Assembly: GCF_036320965.1 (NCBI RefSeq)
Contig: NC_092248.1
Coordinates: 21,872,419 to 21,936,418, forward strand
Length of the DNA: 64,000 nucleotides
Direction of reading: 5' to 3'
DNA from: Panulirus ornatus
Taxonomy: Eukaryota; Arthropoda; Malacostraca; Decapoda; Palinuridae
Shown: piece after piece, positions 45,899 to 63,729 of the stretch
Layout of the letters: each line of letters starts with the position of its first letter
How positions within the stretch are numbered: position 1 is the stretch's first letter
Program-made: the position numbers and the translations under genes
The notes under the pieces: generated by a model
Database searches by the model: none
The model's input: only the letters and a program-made list of their open reading frames with translations
What the model was told of the DNA's origin: nothing

Positions 45899-48710
45899 TC
45901 ATTACTTACTCGATCAAACCATCTCACACCACATATTGGCCTGAAACATCTCATTTCCAGCACTTCCACTCTCCTCCGCACAACTCTATCTATAGCCCAC
46001 GCCTCGCAACCATTTAACATTGTTGGAACCACTATTCCTTCAAACATACCCATTTTTGCTTTCCGAGATAATGTTCTCGACTTCTACACATTCTTCAACG
46101 CTCCCAGAACTTTCGTCCCCTCCCCCACCCTATGATTCACTTCCGCTTCCATGGTTCCATCCGCTGCCAAATCCACTCCCAGATATCTAAAACACTTCAC
46201 TTCCTCCAGTTTTTCTTCATTCAAACTTACCTCCCAATTCACTTGTCCCTCAACCCTACTGTACCTAATAACCTTGCTCTTATTTATATTTACTCTCAGC
46301 TTTCTTCTTTCACACACTGTACCAAACTTAGTCACCAGCTTCTGCAGTTTCTCACACGAATCAGCCACCAGCACTTTATCATCAGCGAAAAACAACTGGC
46401 TCACTTCCCAAGCTCTCTCATCCACAACAGACTGCATACTTGCCCCTCTTTCCAAAACCCTTGCATTCACCTCCCTAACAACCCCATCCACAAACAAATC
46501 AAACAACCATGGAGACATCACACAACCCTGCCGCAAACCTACATTCACTGAGAACCAATCACTTTCCTCTCTTCCTACATGTACCCATGCCTTACATCCT
46601 CGATAAAAACTTTTCACTGCTTCTAACAACTTGCCTCCCACACCTTCCACAGAGCATCTCTACCAACTCTGTCATATGCCATCTCTAGATCCATAAATGC
46701 TACATACAAATCCATTTGCTTTTCTAAGTGTTCCTCACATACATTCTTCAAAGCAAACACCTGATCCACACATCCTCTACCACTTCTGAAACCACACTGC
46801 TCTTCCCCAATCTGATGCTCTGTACATGCCTTCACCCTCTCAATCAATACCCTCCCATATAATTTCCCAGGAATACTTAACAAACTTATACCTCTGTAAT
46901 TTGAGCACTCACTTTTATCCCCTTTACCTTTGTACAATGGCACTATGCAAGCATTCCGCCAATCCTCAGGCACCTCACCATGAGTCATACATACATTAGA
47001 TAACCTTACCAATCAGTCAACAATACAGTCACCCCCTTTTCTTTTTAATAAATTCCACTGCAGTACCATTCAAACCTGCTGCCTTGCCGGCTTTCATCTT
47101 CCGTAAAGCTTTTAGTACCTCTACTCTGTTTACCAAATCATTCTCCCTAACCCTCTCACTTGCACATCACTTCGACCAAAACACCCTATATCTGCCACTC
47201 TATCATCAAACACATTCAACAAACCTTCAAAATACTCACTCCATCTCCTCAAATCACCACTACTTGTTATCACCTCCCAATTAGCCCCCTTCACTGAAGT
47301 TCCCATTTGTTCCCTTGTCTTACGCACTTTATGTACCTCCTTCCAAATCATATTTTTATTCTCCCTAAAATTTAATGATACTCTCTCACACCAACTCTTA
47401 TTTGCCCTCTTTTTCATCTCTTGCACCTTTCTCTTGAACTCCTGACTCTTTCTTTTGTACATCTCCCAGTCATTAGCATTATTTCCCTGCAAAAATCGTC
47501 CAAATGCCTCTCTCTTCTCTTTCACTAATAATCTTACTTCTTCATCCCACCACTCACTATCCTTTCTAATCAACCCGCCTCCCACGCTTCTCATGCCACA
47601 AGCATCTTTTGCGCAAGCCATCACTGCTTCCCTAAATACATCCCATTCCTCCCCCACTCCCCTTACCTCCTTTGTTCTCACCTTTTTCCATTCTGTACTC
47701 AGTCTCTCCTGGTACTTCCTCACACAAGTCTCCTTCCCAAGCTCACTTACTCCCACCACTCTTTTTACCCCAACATTCTCTCTTCTTTTCTGAAAACCTC
47801 TACAAATCTTCACCTTCGCCTCCACAAGATAATGATCAGACATCCCTCCAGTTGCACCTCTCAGCACATTAACATCCAAAAGTCTCTCTCGCGCACCTAT
47901 CAATTAACGCGTAATCCAATAACGCTCTCTGGCCATCTCTCCTACTTACATACGTATACTTATGTATATCTCTCTTTTTAAACCAGGTATTCCCAATCAC
48001 CAATCCTTTTTCAGCACATAAATCTACAAGCTCTTCAACATTTCCATTTACAACACTGTACACCCCATGTACACCAATTATTCCCTCAACTGCCACATTC
48101 CTCACCTTTGCATTCAAATCACCCATCACTATAACCCTGTCTCGTGCATCAAAACTACTCACTCACTCAGCTGCTCCCAAAACACTTGCCTCTAATGATC
48201 TTTCTTCTCATGCCCAGGTGCATATGCACCAATAATCACCCATCTCTCTCCATCCACTTTCAGTTTTACCCATATCAATCTAGAGTTTACTTTCTTACAC
48301 TCTATCACATACTCCCACCACTCCTGTTTCAGGAGTAGTGCTACTCCTTCCCGTGCTCTTGTCCTCTCACTAACCCCTGACTTTACTCCTAAGACATTCC
48401 CAAACCACTCTTCCACTTTACCCTTGAGCTTCGTTTCACTTAGAGCCAAAACATCCAGGTTCCTTTCCTCAAACATACTACCTATCTCTCCTTTTTTCTC
48501 ATCTTGGTTACATCCACACACATTTAGACACCCCAGTCTGAGCCTTCGAGGAGGATGAGCACTCCCCTCGTGACTCCTCCTTCTGTATTCCCGTTTAGAA
48601 AGTTAAAAGACAAGGAGGGGAGGGTTTCCAGCTCCCCGCTCCCGTCGCCTTTAGTCGCCTTCGACGACACGTAAGGAATGCATGGGAAGTATTCTTTCTC
48701 CCCTATCCCC

Positions 48711-48715
<5 letters not shown>
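45899..48715 (-). mobile_element. RTE retrotransposon, near full-length at the 5' side, frameshifted, 3'-truncated
   Basis: The leader head occupies about 48600-48715 and the endonuclease 47.87-48.52 kb: ERNLDVLALSETKLKG, WVIIGAYAPGHEKKD, VIVMGDLNAKV, LLDYALIDR and GGMSDHYLV. Then linker, RT ([49 protein letters not shown]) and part of the C-terminal region to DRVSN, where it stops without tail. The start codon is ACG instead of ATG (GAAAGTTAAAAG side, near 48594). Frame breaks near 46.08, 46.64, 47.03, 47.13, 47.9 and 48.17 kb. Older than the short-tail copies. Confidence 0.9.

Positions 48716-48781
<66 letters not shown>
48715..48781. repeat. (TA)n, ~67 bp
   Basis: Abuts the 5' leader of the preceding RTE copy and the inner end of a palindromic-family module. 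Confidence 0.96.
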
Positions 48782-48784
<3 letters not shown>

Positions 48785-48935
48785 CACATGTTTAGCAAAT
48801 GGCGTCCTAGCTTCGCCTTTTCGATGTATATCAACTGACTTATATATCTCTCTTGTGTCTCACCTGTTGATGTGATTATTACACGAAAGTGCACTTGGGA
48901 ACTTATCGTGTTTCATTTTCCCCGTAGACTCATAG

Positions 48936-48937
<2 letters not shown>
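48782..48937 (+). mobile_element. Palindromic-family (Penelope-like?) module, single arm
   Basis: AAATCACATGTTTAGCAAAT, CGATGTATATCAACTGACTT, GTGATTATTACACGAAAGTG and CATTTTCCCCGTAGACTCAT. The hammerhead-like core is changed to CTGTTGA, which should inactivate it if it was ever a ribozyme. Confidence 0.55.

Positions 48938-48999
<62 letters not shown>
48938..48999. repeat. (TA)n, ~62 bp
   Basis: Between the module and an RTE 3' tail (minus strand). Confidence 0.96.
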
Positions 49000-50343
<1,344 letters not shown>

Positions 50344-50344
<1 letters not shown>

Positions 50345-50363
50345 TTATATATATATATATATA

Positions 50364-50395
<32 letters not shown>
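50344..50395. repeat. (TA)n, ~52 bp
   Basis: TA array interrupted by AGT in the middle; abuts the SINE head. Confidence 0.9.
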
Positions 50396-50397
<2 letters not shown>

Positions 50398-50406
50398 GAA
50401 TATGAG

Positions 50407-50712
50407 TTGGTAAATACAAATGTGAACGACTCTTCTCTCTCGCTCTCTCGTATCTCTCTCTCATCACTCTCTCTCTCCTCTTATTATAATCTATATCAAT
50501 ATATTCTTAAAGCAAAAGTCTTCTCATCTCCCGCGTCTCGTACCATCAATCTCTCTCTCTCCTCTCTCTTTTCTTTATTTCATAAAAAGAATAATAATAT
50601 CATTATATATTCCTAAATATCCTATATATAGTATTATAAATATATAAATATAAATAAAATATATATGAGAGAGAGCGAGAGAGAGAGTAGTTCTCTCATT
50701 TGTATTTACCAA
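50407..50712. mobile_element. MITE-like foldback with CT/GA-rich terminal inverted repeats
   Basis: TTGGTAAATACAAATG at 50407 and its reverse complement CATTTGTATTTACCAA at 50697-50712. The inverted match continues inward as ACTCTTCTCTCTCGCTCTCT versus AGAGAGCGAGAGAGAGAGTA (about 45 bp). The interior is CT- and AT-rich without ORF. No clear target duplication seen. It may equally be a microsatellite-born hairpin. Confidence 0.5.
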
Positions 50713-51410
50713 ATCATTGCATGGAGGAATTCACTTATCTGTTTCCCCTCACAATATTCCCGGAGCAGCTACGGATTGCGGAAATGTTTCCTTGGCCGGT
50801 TTCATCGGCAGCGGCCGTACAGCGGGCAGAAAAGAGTTTAACCTTTTAAATGGTTTGTCTGAATGATTTATTTGGGATGAAATTGCTCGAATATGAAATT
50901 CCTTTCGAAGTGCGGTTGGGTCGTTGATGTGGTTGCCAGAGGCTAAGCAATGGGTAGATTCTGTAATTTGCGTGCGGTAGTTTCAACCCAAACAATACCA
51001 TAATTTACGTAATCATACTAAAACTATTTTAGCGTACTCGGGAGGTAAATCACTGTTCTTTGTGTTCAAGAAGTTGGTTTGTCAATGAGAGCTCATCCTC
51101 TAAGGAGTTAAATCATTGTATCGTGAAATCTTAATCTTGGTACACAAAGGTAAAGTGCGAAATATCGTACTGGAGAGATGAAGTTATCATACTTCTCGAA
51201 TTCATTTACCGTACTCATGGGTTGAAATCGTTGTGCTTGAGTCCTGACCTATCTAACATGGCACTTAATTGGCAAGAAGATATTAGCCTGTATATTTGAT
51301 GTCGGTAGTAAGGATTTGGCTGAAATGCTATTTAGGAGTCCTGACAACCGTAAAACAGAAAACGTACACGCATGCGTAATGAAAGGGGATTCCACTTTAG
51401 AGCACAAAGC
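50713..51410. other. Unique DNA, no gene seen
   Basis: No repeats; moderate GC. It leads into the 21-bp-period region. Confidence 0.4.
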
Positions 51411-51765
51411 TTACCATCCTGGGACTACATTTGTGTACAGAACCTCTGAACAGGGCGGTACCACCCTTGCCCACGAAACTATGACCATTGGGTATGATGG
51501 CGTGACCTCTGACCTACTCCATAAGGAAAAGGTCATAGGCCAGAGTACCATACCAGAAGAACTTACCATCGTAGGTCAAGCATTGTAACGTCGAACACTC
51601 GGGTCGCACGCGTGTCGTAACCGAAGCTCCTACTGTCGATTTCGAAGGCCTTACTGTGGTCTTCAAGGACGGTACACTCTCACTCAAGGGACGTACCGTC
51701 GTACACAAGGGTTGGATCGTGGTATACAAGTCCGTACCGCCGTCCTCGTGCGTTCGAATTGCCAA
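51411..51765. repeat. Degenerate 21-bp-period region, protein-like on both strands
   Basis: From 51631, units of 21 nt follow each other (ACTGTCGATTTCGAAGGCCT, ACTGTGGTCTTCAAGGACGG, ACCGTCGTACACAAGGGTTG and others). Plus-frame heptads: TVDFEGL, TVVFKDG, TLSLKGR, TVVHKGW, IVVYKSV. The upstream part (51465-51590) keeps the rhythm with ACC every 18-24 nt. The minus strand gives a 100-codon frame from an ATG at 51816 with a hydrophobic start (ALAIPLLLMWIHLAI) and TT-x-x-P heptads (TTVRPLS, TTVRPSK), mucin-like. Which strand, if any, is coded cannot be told. Confidence 0.5.
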
Positions 51766-52129
51766 ATGAATCCACATGAGTAAGAGCGGGATAGCCAAGG
51801 CTGTGGGGCCCAGCACCGCTCGGCAATATTAGCGTCGTTGACGGCATTTTAACACGATATATTCGGTTGCCGTTACCGACCCTTTAAGCACTTATAGTAA
51901 AATAAAACCTACGTCACCCCATTCTTTTATATAAAAAAGTGGAATTTATTGAAAAAGTGGATTCTCCAATATTCCACCGATGAAAACATATTACCTTTTA
52001 GTCGTATTGTTACGAAAGGATTTGATCGTTCAGCCTTCCACCGTATTTCCAGCAAACCTGATTGGCTTTCTCCCGTCAAACATGGATCGAAATATTGATC
52101 GATTTACCTTTGCAGAAAAATAAGAAAAT
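51766..52129. other. Unique DNA, no gene seen
   Basis: No coding or repeat match. Confidence 0.4.
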
Positions 52130-52297
52130 GGTGATTATTATTATCATTATAATTATCATTATCATCATTGTTATTACTACTACTACTACTACTACTGCTA
52201 CTACTACTATCTAGTTATTATCATTATTACTATTATCATCATTATCATCACTATTACTATTATCATTATTATTATTATTATTATTATCATTATTATT
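52130..52297. repeat. Interrupted ATT/ATC/ACT trinucleotide array
   Basis: Mixed ATTATTATC and ACTACTACT runs over about 165 bp. Confidence 0.9.
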
Positions 52298-52449
52298 CAC
52301 AATCATGAAACTCACAGAGGGAATGATTGGTCTTACATTTGAAAGTATTAAATGAACGTCTTCAAAGTCTTGTTTTCTTACGTGTATGATATCCATGTTC
52401 CTTTAGGCTGTATTCAGCAGTTCCACAGACCACAGAAACTACATGAAAT

Positions 52450-52549
<100 letters not shown>

Positions 52550-52689
52550 GTCTGCAGCATCAAGGCATTTCAATAGCAGCGAAGACAGAGCATGAAACAA
52601 TAGCATCTTTGCAGAAAGCAAATTGTCACTTCATAAAGGTGTACCAGGTAATGAAGCCTCAGTTATAACAGTGACGTCAGACATCGAGA

Positions 52690-53640
52690 GAGGAGAGAGA
52701 ATGAAGTCAAGTGTTTGGCTGATGACACGACAGGGAGCACAATACGATCTGAGGCTGATCGAAAAAAAGAAAATTGATGAACAAAAGAGCCTCAGCTGAA
52801 GACAATCCAGTACAATTGGGCAGAAGTGAACCAGACGGAATTTGACGAAGATAACTTTGCGTAAATAAGTTACTTAACTGTTGAATAGATGTTGACGACA
52901 TGTCACCAACGACCTGACAGGGAATGGAGAAGAAAACGAAACAGACACGAAGACTACATGTCGTCATAAACGGGTAACTAGTTTCCAAAGAACATATCTA
53001 GACGGTAGCACTTTCGAACCAAGAAATCAGTGATAATAATATGGTAATGAAGACTTTCACAATAGTTATCTTTCTCTTACAACAAAGATAACCAATGATG
53101 AAAATGTCTAATGTATACACAAGAAGAAAAACTGAACACTGCTTTGTTGTATGGTCAACAACCAAACCAATGATCAAAGACAAGTTAGAGAGAATGAAAA
53201 TGACACTACTCGAGTTTAATGGAAGACATGGAACACATGAATGACCATACGAGGCTGAAAAAACAATACGGCCTGAAAAGGAAAAGACCCATAATGGCTT
53301 ACTAGTAACGAATATTGAAGGGATAAAAGACACTATTATGAACTTGAGGAACCATGGTCATCAAATCTGCAAGAATATGATGGAAGACAGTGAGATGATA
53401 TCAAATGGAAGTACAATATAAGAGTCCTGCAGGAAAGCGAGAAAGACTGTTCAATATACAGCCGGGAACAATATGATGCACGCGTGGAACAACCACAACA
53501 ACGTTCAAGAGAAAACCTCATACACGGTTGAAGTCATTCCCAGAGGAATCCAGGAGAGATGATTACGGAATGAGCTAGTAACGGGAGAGAGAAATAGTTT
53601 TGTGTATCAAGCAAGAGGTGTCGTGAGCGATACGCGCCAG
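52690..53640 (+). pseudogene. Decayed LINE reverse transcriptase (CR1/Jockey superfamily)
   Basis: Frame pieces follow the end of a LINE RT in the right order: VKCLADDTTGSTIRSEADRK (catalytic ADD, near 52709), YNWAEVNQTEFDEDNFA (WAExNxMEFNxxKF type, near 52810), HCFVVWSTTKPMIKDKLERM (near 53140), ERLFNIQPGTI (near 53448), TTTTFKRKPHTRLKSFPEES and RRDDYGMS (near 53490-53570), then NSFVYQAR. Several stops and frameshifts. Not related to the RTE copies. Known: this block order is typical of CR1/Jockey-like LINEs in marine invertebrates; the exact clade is not decided. Confidence 0.7.
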
Positions 53641-53897
53641 CCCTGCCCTCTCGAAAAGTCTCGTCGCATGCAGCCATGCACACGTAGGTAGATGGGTACA
53701 CATGTTCTAAAAAAAAGTAACTCAGTTCCACGCAGAACGAACAATTGATTCATACTGCGAAGACAGCTGAAATTTGCTGCCCATCTTTATTTGACAGTTA
53801 ACTCTTGATGGAAGTGGCACATCAACTGCTTAGCATTACATACAGCGATAAGTGGAATGTAGTATGATACTTGCATACATGTGCATACCACAGTCGA

Positions 53898-53900
<3 letters not shown>
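53641..53900. other. Unique DNA
   Basis: No gene or repeat that I recognise. Confidence 0.35.

Positions 53901-53949
<49 letters not shown>
53901..53949. repeat. (TA)n, ~49 bp
   Basis: Sits in the middle of a SINE, on the tail side of the head piece that follows. Confidence 0.95.

Positions 53950-56833
<2,884 letters not shown>

Positions 56834-56917
<84 letters not shown>
56834..56917. repeat. (TA)n, ~84 bp
   Basis: Replaces the upstream part of the endonuclease; begins right at ATAATTGGTATACATGG (minus strand). Confidence 0.97.
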
Positions 56918-56918
<1 letters not shown>

Positions 56919-56929
56919 GGCGTCACAGT

Positions 56930-57545
56930 ACCCTGAGGCTACGGTAGCAACATCAAACATGTTGCACTACATAAAGCAAGTGGAACAAATGGCTTCCCAA
57001 GAGCAGAACGTATCTTTATAAAAATTTTCAACTGCTTTTAACCCCACACAAACACGGATCCAGCTGACACCCTCTAGTCACCTCGGCTGGATAATCTCTC
57101 CCACTGACCAAAGCACCAACCATTCTAGGTATCACGTACGACACACTGACACACGACATTCTCTCCCCACAACGAAAACATTAACACAAAAACAATACAC
57201 AAACTAAATGCCATCAGAACACTGTCAACAGATCTGGACAAGAAATAGAATCCTTTAACGACATCCTTTACAAACAGCTCATTTGCTCCACTTTATGCCC
57301 CACCTGCCTTATCTTCCAGTCTCTCAAAAATGATATAACAAAGCTGAAAATCACACAAGATAGTGCAGTCAGAAGAATCACTGGCTGTCTGGCAACCACA
57401 GTGCACACAGAAGAATCACTGGCTGTCTAGCATCAGCAAGCACTCAACACTTTCACAGTGAAGCAAAGATCCTCCTGATACAGTCCCACCTCAACCTACT
57501 CGGCACACAGTTCTGAGCGAGATAACCCCCAGCCGAAGCACTTAC
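56930..57545 (+). pseudogene. Decayed Jockey-like LINE reverse transcriptase, C-terminal part
   Basis: Recognisable pieces in order: LPLTKAPTILGITYDT (near 57098-57145), KLNAIRTLS (near 57205), GQEIESFNDILYKQLICSTL (near 57237), SLKNDITKLKITQDSAVRRI followed by TGCLATT (near 57322-57400), and QHFHSEAKILLIQSHLNLLG followed by TQF (near 57440-57515). Matches the Jockey-type end (LxVTxDT, KLQxxQNxALRxxTGC, LHxEAKxLPVxxHxxLLSKQF). AGAAGAATCACTGGCTGTCT occurs twice, at 57373 and 57411, a 38-bp tandem duplication inside it. Stops and frameshifts throughout. Confidence 0.75.
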
Positions 57546-58034
57546 CGTCCTGAAGTAAGTTGAAACACATAAACAAAGCTTTACAGATGAAAGCATAAGT
57601 GTGATTAGTTGAACTGCGTCTTCCTGATCATGTTTCAGAGGCGAGGCTTAGTCACAGCTGGAGCACGTGGCTGGCCATAATCATGAGCCAGTCTCTCTTG
57701 CCATGAGTTTCATGGTAATCGTTGCAGAAAAGCCATCTTTATAGCGGTTAATGGGATGGAAGACTTCAGGGGTTCTGTGAGAAAGAATCGTGTATTCACC
57801 ACCAACCTTTCGACAGAATACAAAGCATGCAAAGGAATTCAAACAGCAACAGACCAATGGGTCTTTTCGAGTCTGTTTGTGATAGCGAAAGATATCAGAA
57901 TGTCACAGAATAGCGCGGTAAAAGTTAGAAGTCATACCATAGCTCACAGAGAATAACCAGCAAACGGTCATTTTGACTACAGAGGCGCACATAATGAAAG
58001 TCGTGGACCTGAAGCGAGATAGTTATCAAGTCTA
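57546..58034. other. Unique DNA, no gene seen
   Basis: The open frame at 57756-57956 has no domain that I know. Confidence 0.35.
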
Positions 58035-58140
58035 TTCGTAAACATACCTGCATACTGCTTTCAACCACTCTAATTGGTATACCGTTCCATATGTTAACAA
58101 TTCTGTTGAAGAAAAGTACTACCCTTCATTCTCGGTAAGT
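58035..58140 (-). pseudogene. LINE C-terminal relic (FNRIVNIWNGIP)
   Basis: The minus strand reads VLFFNRIVNIWNGIPIRVVE followed by SS, the well-kept end peptide (xxFFxxRVVxxWNxLPxxVV) of CR1/L2-like LINE ORF2 proteins. Surrounding sequence to about 58330 may belong to the same relic, but frames are broken and I cannot follow them. Confidence 0.65.
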
Positions 58141-58842
58141 CGCCTCATTCGAGGGAAATAGAATATCAAGTCAGAATCCTGAATATATCTTTATAACGCG
58201 ATAATTTCCAGCAAGCCGAGGAGCTAGGCCTCTACCGTGACATATTGTCTTTGACGACTCCTTCCTCTATCGTGAATGATCTCAAAGTCAACACCTTCTA
58301 TACCAATCAAGTATCCACAGATGGATTCTCATGGAAGGTAAGTGTAAATGCCGAAAAACATTAATAACAAATGGACACCTCTTCCGTCACCTCATTAGGC
58401 GTTATCAATTTGGGGAACATGGGGATATAAGCATCTTAAACTCTATGCCTGTGAGCCTAGAGCCTGTGAATGAAAAGCTTTACCCCACGGAAAAGGCTGA
58501 ATTACTACCCGGAGGGATAATAATCCCAAGGTTAGTTATCTCTGCTTAAGAAGGATGTAAACTTATGGAACCATAATAGTATGAGCCTACCAGTAACGTT
58601 TTCTTTATAGGCTTTCACCAAAGAAAATGAATATCACTCGAACTCAGATTTTCATTGTGTTCACAGTTTTACGACATACTAAACTTATCATAACTGGAGA
58701 TTGGTAAGATTTTGTGGTGTTCATCAAACTCTGTTGACTGTACGTGATGGATGAATTTCTTTTTTTCTTGATCAGGAAGAACATACGAAGTTGAAGGCTG
58801 AGTGCCGAACTGGTTGCTGCACAGTATTTCCGTAGCTATGAA
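58141..58842. other. Unique DNA, possible continuation of the LINE relic
   Basis: The short open frame at 58331-58549 shows no known domain. Nothing else supported. Confidence 0.35.
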
Positions 58843-58850
58843 TAATAATC

Positions 58851-58902
<52 letters not shown>

Positions 58903-59031
58903 TAATAATAATGATAATAATAATAATAATAATTTACTTGAACATTCAACCAATTTCCCAAAAGTTTTTCTAAGTTGAGTATTATCATTATTATTATCAT
59001 CATTATTATCATTATAATTATTATCATTATT
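58843..59031. repeat. Inverted pair of (AAT)n and (ATT)n arrays
   Basis: About 90 bp of AAT/GAT (58843-58934), a 46-bp unique spacer, then about 50 bp of ATT/ATC (58981-59031). The arrays are complementary and could form a hairpin. Confidence 0.92.

Positions 59032-59720
<689 letters not shown>

Positions 59721-59811
<91 letters not shown>
59721..59811. repeat. (TA)n then poly-T (37)
   Basis: SINE tail on the left, RTE tail (minus) with a long A-run on the right: two 3' ends face each other across one TA array. Confidence 0.96.
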
Positions 59812-59814
<3 letters not shown>

Positions 59815-61213
59815 CTTTGTCGCTGTCTCCCGCGTTTGCGAGGTAGCGCAAGGAAACAGACGAAAGAAATGGCCCAACCCCCCCCCCCCATACACATGTA
59901 CATACACACGTCCACACACGCAAATATACATACCTACACAGCTTTCCATGGTTTACCCCAGACGCTTCACATGCCTTGCTTCAATCCACTGACAGCACGT
60001 CAACCCCTGTATACCACATGACTCCAATTCACTCTATTTCTTGCCCTCCTTTCACCCTCCTGCATGTTCAGGCCCCGATCACACAAAATCTTTTTCACTC
60101 CATCTTTCCACCTCCAATTTGGTCTCCCTCTTCTCCTCGTTCCCTCCACCTCCGACACATATATCCTCTTGGTCAATCTCTCCTCACTCATTCTCTCCAT
60201 GTGCCCAAACCATTTCAAAACACCCTCTTCTGCTCTCTCAACCACGCTCTTTTTATTTCCACACCTCTCTCTTACCCTTACGTTACTTACTCGATCAAAC
60301 CACCTCACACCACACATTGTCCTCAAACATCTCATTTCCAGCACATCCATCCTCCTGCGCACATCTCTATCCATAGCCCACGCCTCGCAACCATACAACA
60401 TTGTTGGAACCACTATTCCCTCAAACATACCCATTTTTGCTTTCCGAGATAATGTTCTCGACTTCCACACATTTTTCAAGGCTCCCAAAATTTTCGCCCC
60501 CTCCCCCACCCTATGATCCACTTCCGCTTCCATGGTTCCATCCGCTGACAGATCCACTCCCAGATATCTAAAACACTTCACTTCCTCCAGTTTTTCTCCA
60601 TTCAAACTCACCTCCCAATTGACTTGACCCTCACCCCTACTGTACCTAATAACCTTGCTCTTATTCACATTTACTCTCAACTTTCTTCTTCCACACACTT
60701 TACCAAACTCAGTCACCAGCTTCTGCAGTTTCTCACATGAATCAGCCACCAGCGCTGTATCATCAGCGAACAACAACTGACTCACTTCCCAAGCTCTCTC
60801 ATCCCCAACAGACTTCATACTTGCCCCTCTTTCCAGGACTCTTGCATTTACCTCCCTTACAACCCCATCCATAAACAAATTAAACAACCATGGAGACATC
60901 ACACACCCCTGCCGCAAACCTACATTCACTGAGAACCAATCACTTTCCTCTCTTCCTACACGTACACATGCCTTACATCCTCGATAAAAACTTTTCACTG
61001 CTTCTAACAACTTGCCTCCCACACCATATATTCTTAATACCTTCCACAGAGCATCTCTATCAACTCTATCATATGCCTTCTCCAGATCCATAAATGCTAC
61101 ATACAAATCCATTTGCTTTTCTAAGTATTTCTCACATACATTCTTCAAAGCAAACACCTGATCCACACATCCTCTACCACTTCTGAAACCGCACTGCTCT
61201 TCCCCAATCTGAT
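59812..61213 (-). mobile_element. RTE retrotransposon, 5'-truncated, sister of the copy at 43.7 kb
   Basis: Tail 59812-59999, YRG stop at 60000-60002, open 388 codons to [18 protein letters not shown] (61166) and about 47 nt more upstream to CATCAGATTGGGG. All RT blocks from DLEKAYDRV onward are kept. Private residues SRGEGQVNW, VDLSADG, MDRDVRRRMD and SHVVYRG equal those at 43.7-44.5 kb; it differs by REMCGNKK to RERCGNKK. The 5' edge meets a 14-bp TA patch. Confidence 0.92.
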
Positions 61214-61237
61214 GCCCCCAATATATATATATATATT

Positions 61238-61633
61238 ATTTTATTTTGCTTTGTCGCTGTCTCCCGCGTTTGCGAGGTAGCGCAAGGAAACAGACGAAAG
61301 AAATGGCCCAACCCACCCCCATACACATGTATATACATACACGTCCACACACGCAAATATACATACCTATACATCTCAATGTACACATAGATATATACAC
61401 ATAGACATATACATATATACACATGTACATAATTCGTACTGTCTGTTTTTATTCATTCCCATCGCCACCTCGCCACACATGGAATAACATCCCCCTCCCC
61501 CCTTATGTGTGCGAGGTAGCGCTAGGAAAAGACAACAAAGGCCCCATTCGTTCACACTCAGTCTCTAGCTGTCATGCAATAATGCCCAACCCCACAGCTC
61601 CCTTTCCACATCCAGGCCCCACAGAACTTTCCA
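61238..61633 (-). mobile_element. RTE long 3' tail, orphan
   Basis: Full long-tail form from GACAGCGACAAAGC (at 61250, reverse) to GGAAAGTTCTGTGGGGCCTG (at 61630, reverse), including ACATGACAGCTAGAGACTGA near 61576 (reverse; written here as one 20-mer). No coding part; it stops at a TA patch (61635-61664). Confidence 0.8.
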
Positions 61634-61664
61634 TATATATACATATACATATATATATATATAT

Positions 61665-61699
61665 TTTTTTTTCTTTCAAACTATTCGCCATTTCCCGCA
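61665..61699 (-). mobile_element. RTE-derived SINE, tail scrap
   Basis: TTCAAACTATTCGCCATTTC followed by CCGC only. Confidence 0.55.

Positions 61700-63729
<2,030 letters not shown>

Noticed and set aside
57756..58549. ORFs of 66 and 72 codons as host genes
   Set aside because: No recognisable domain, no splice context, and surrounded by LINE relics.
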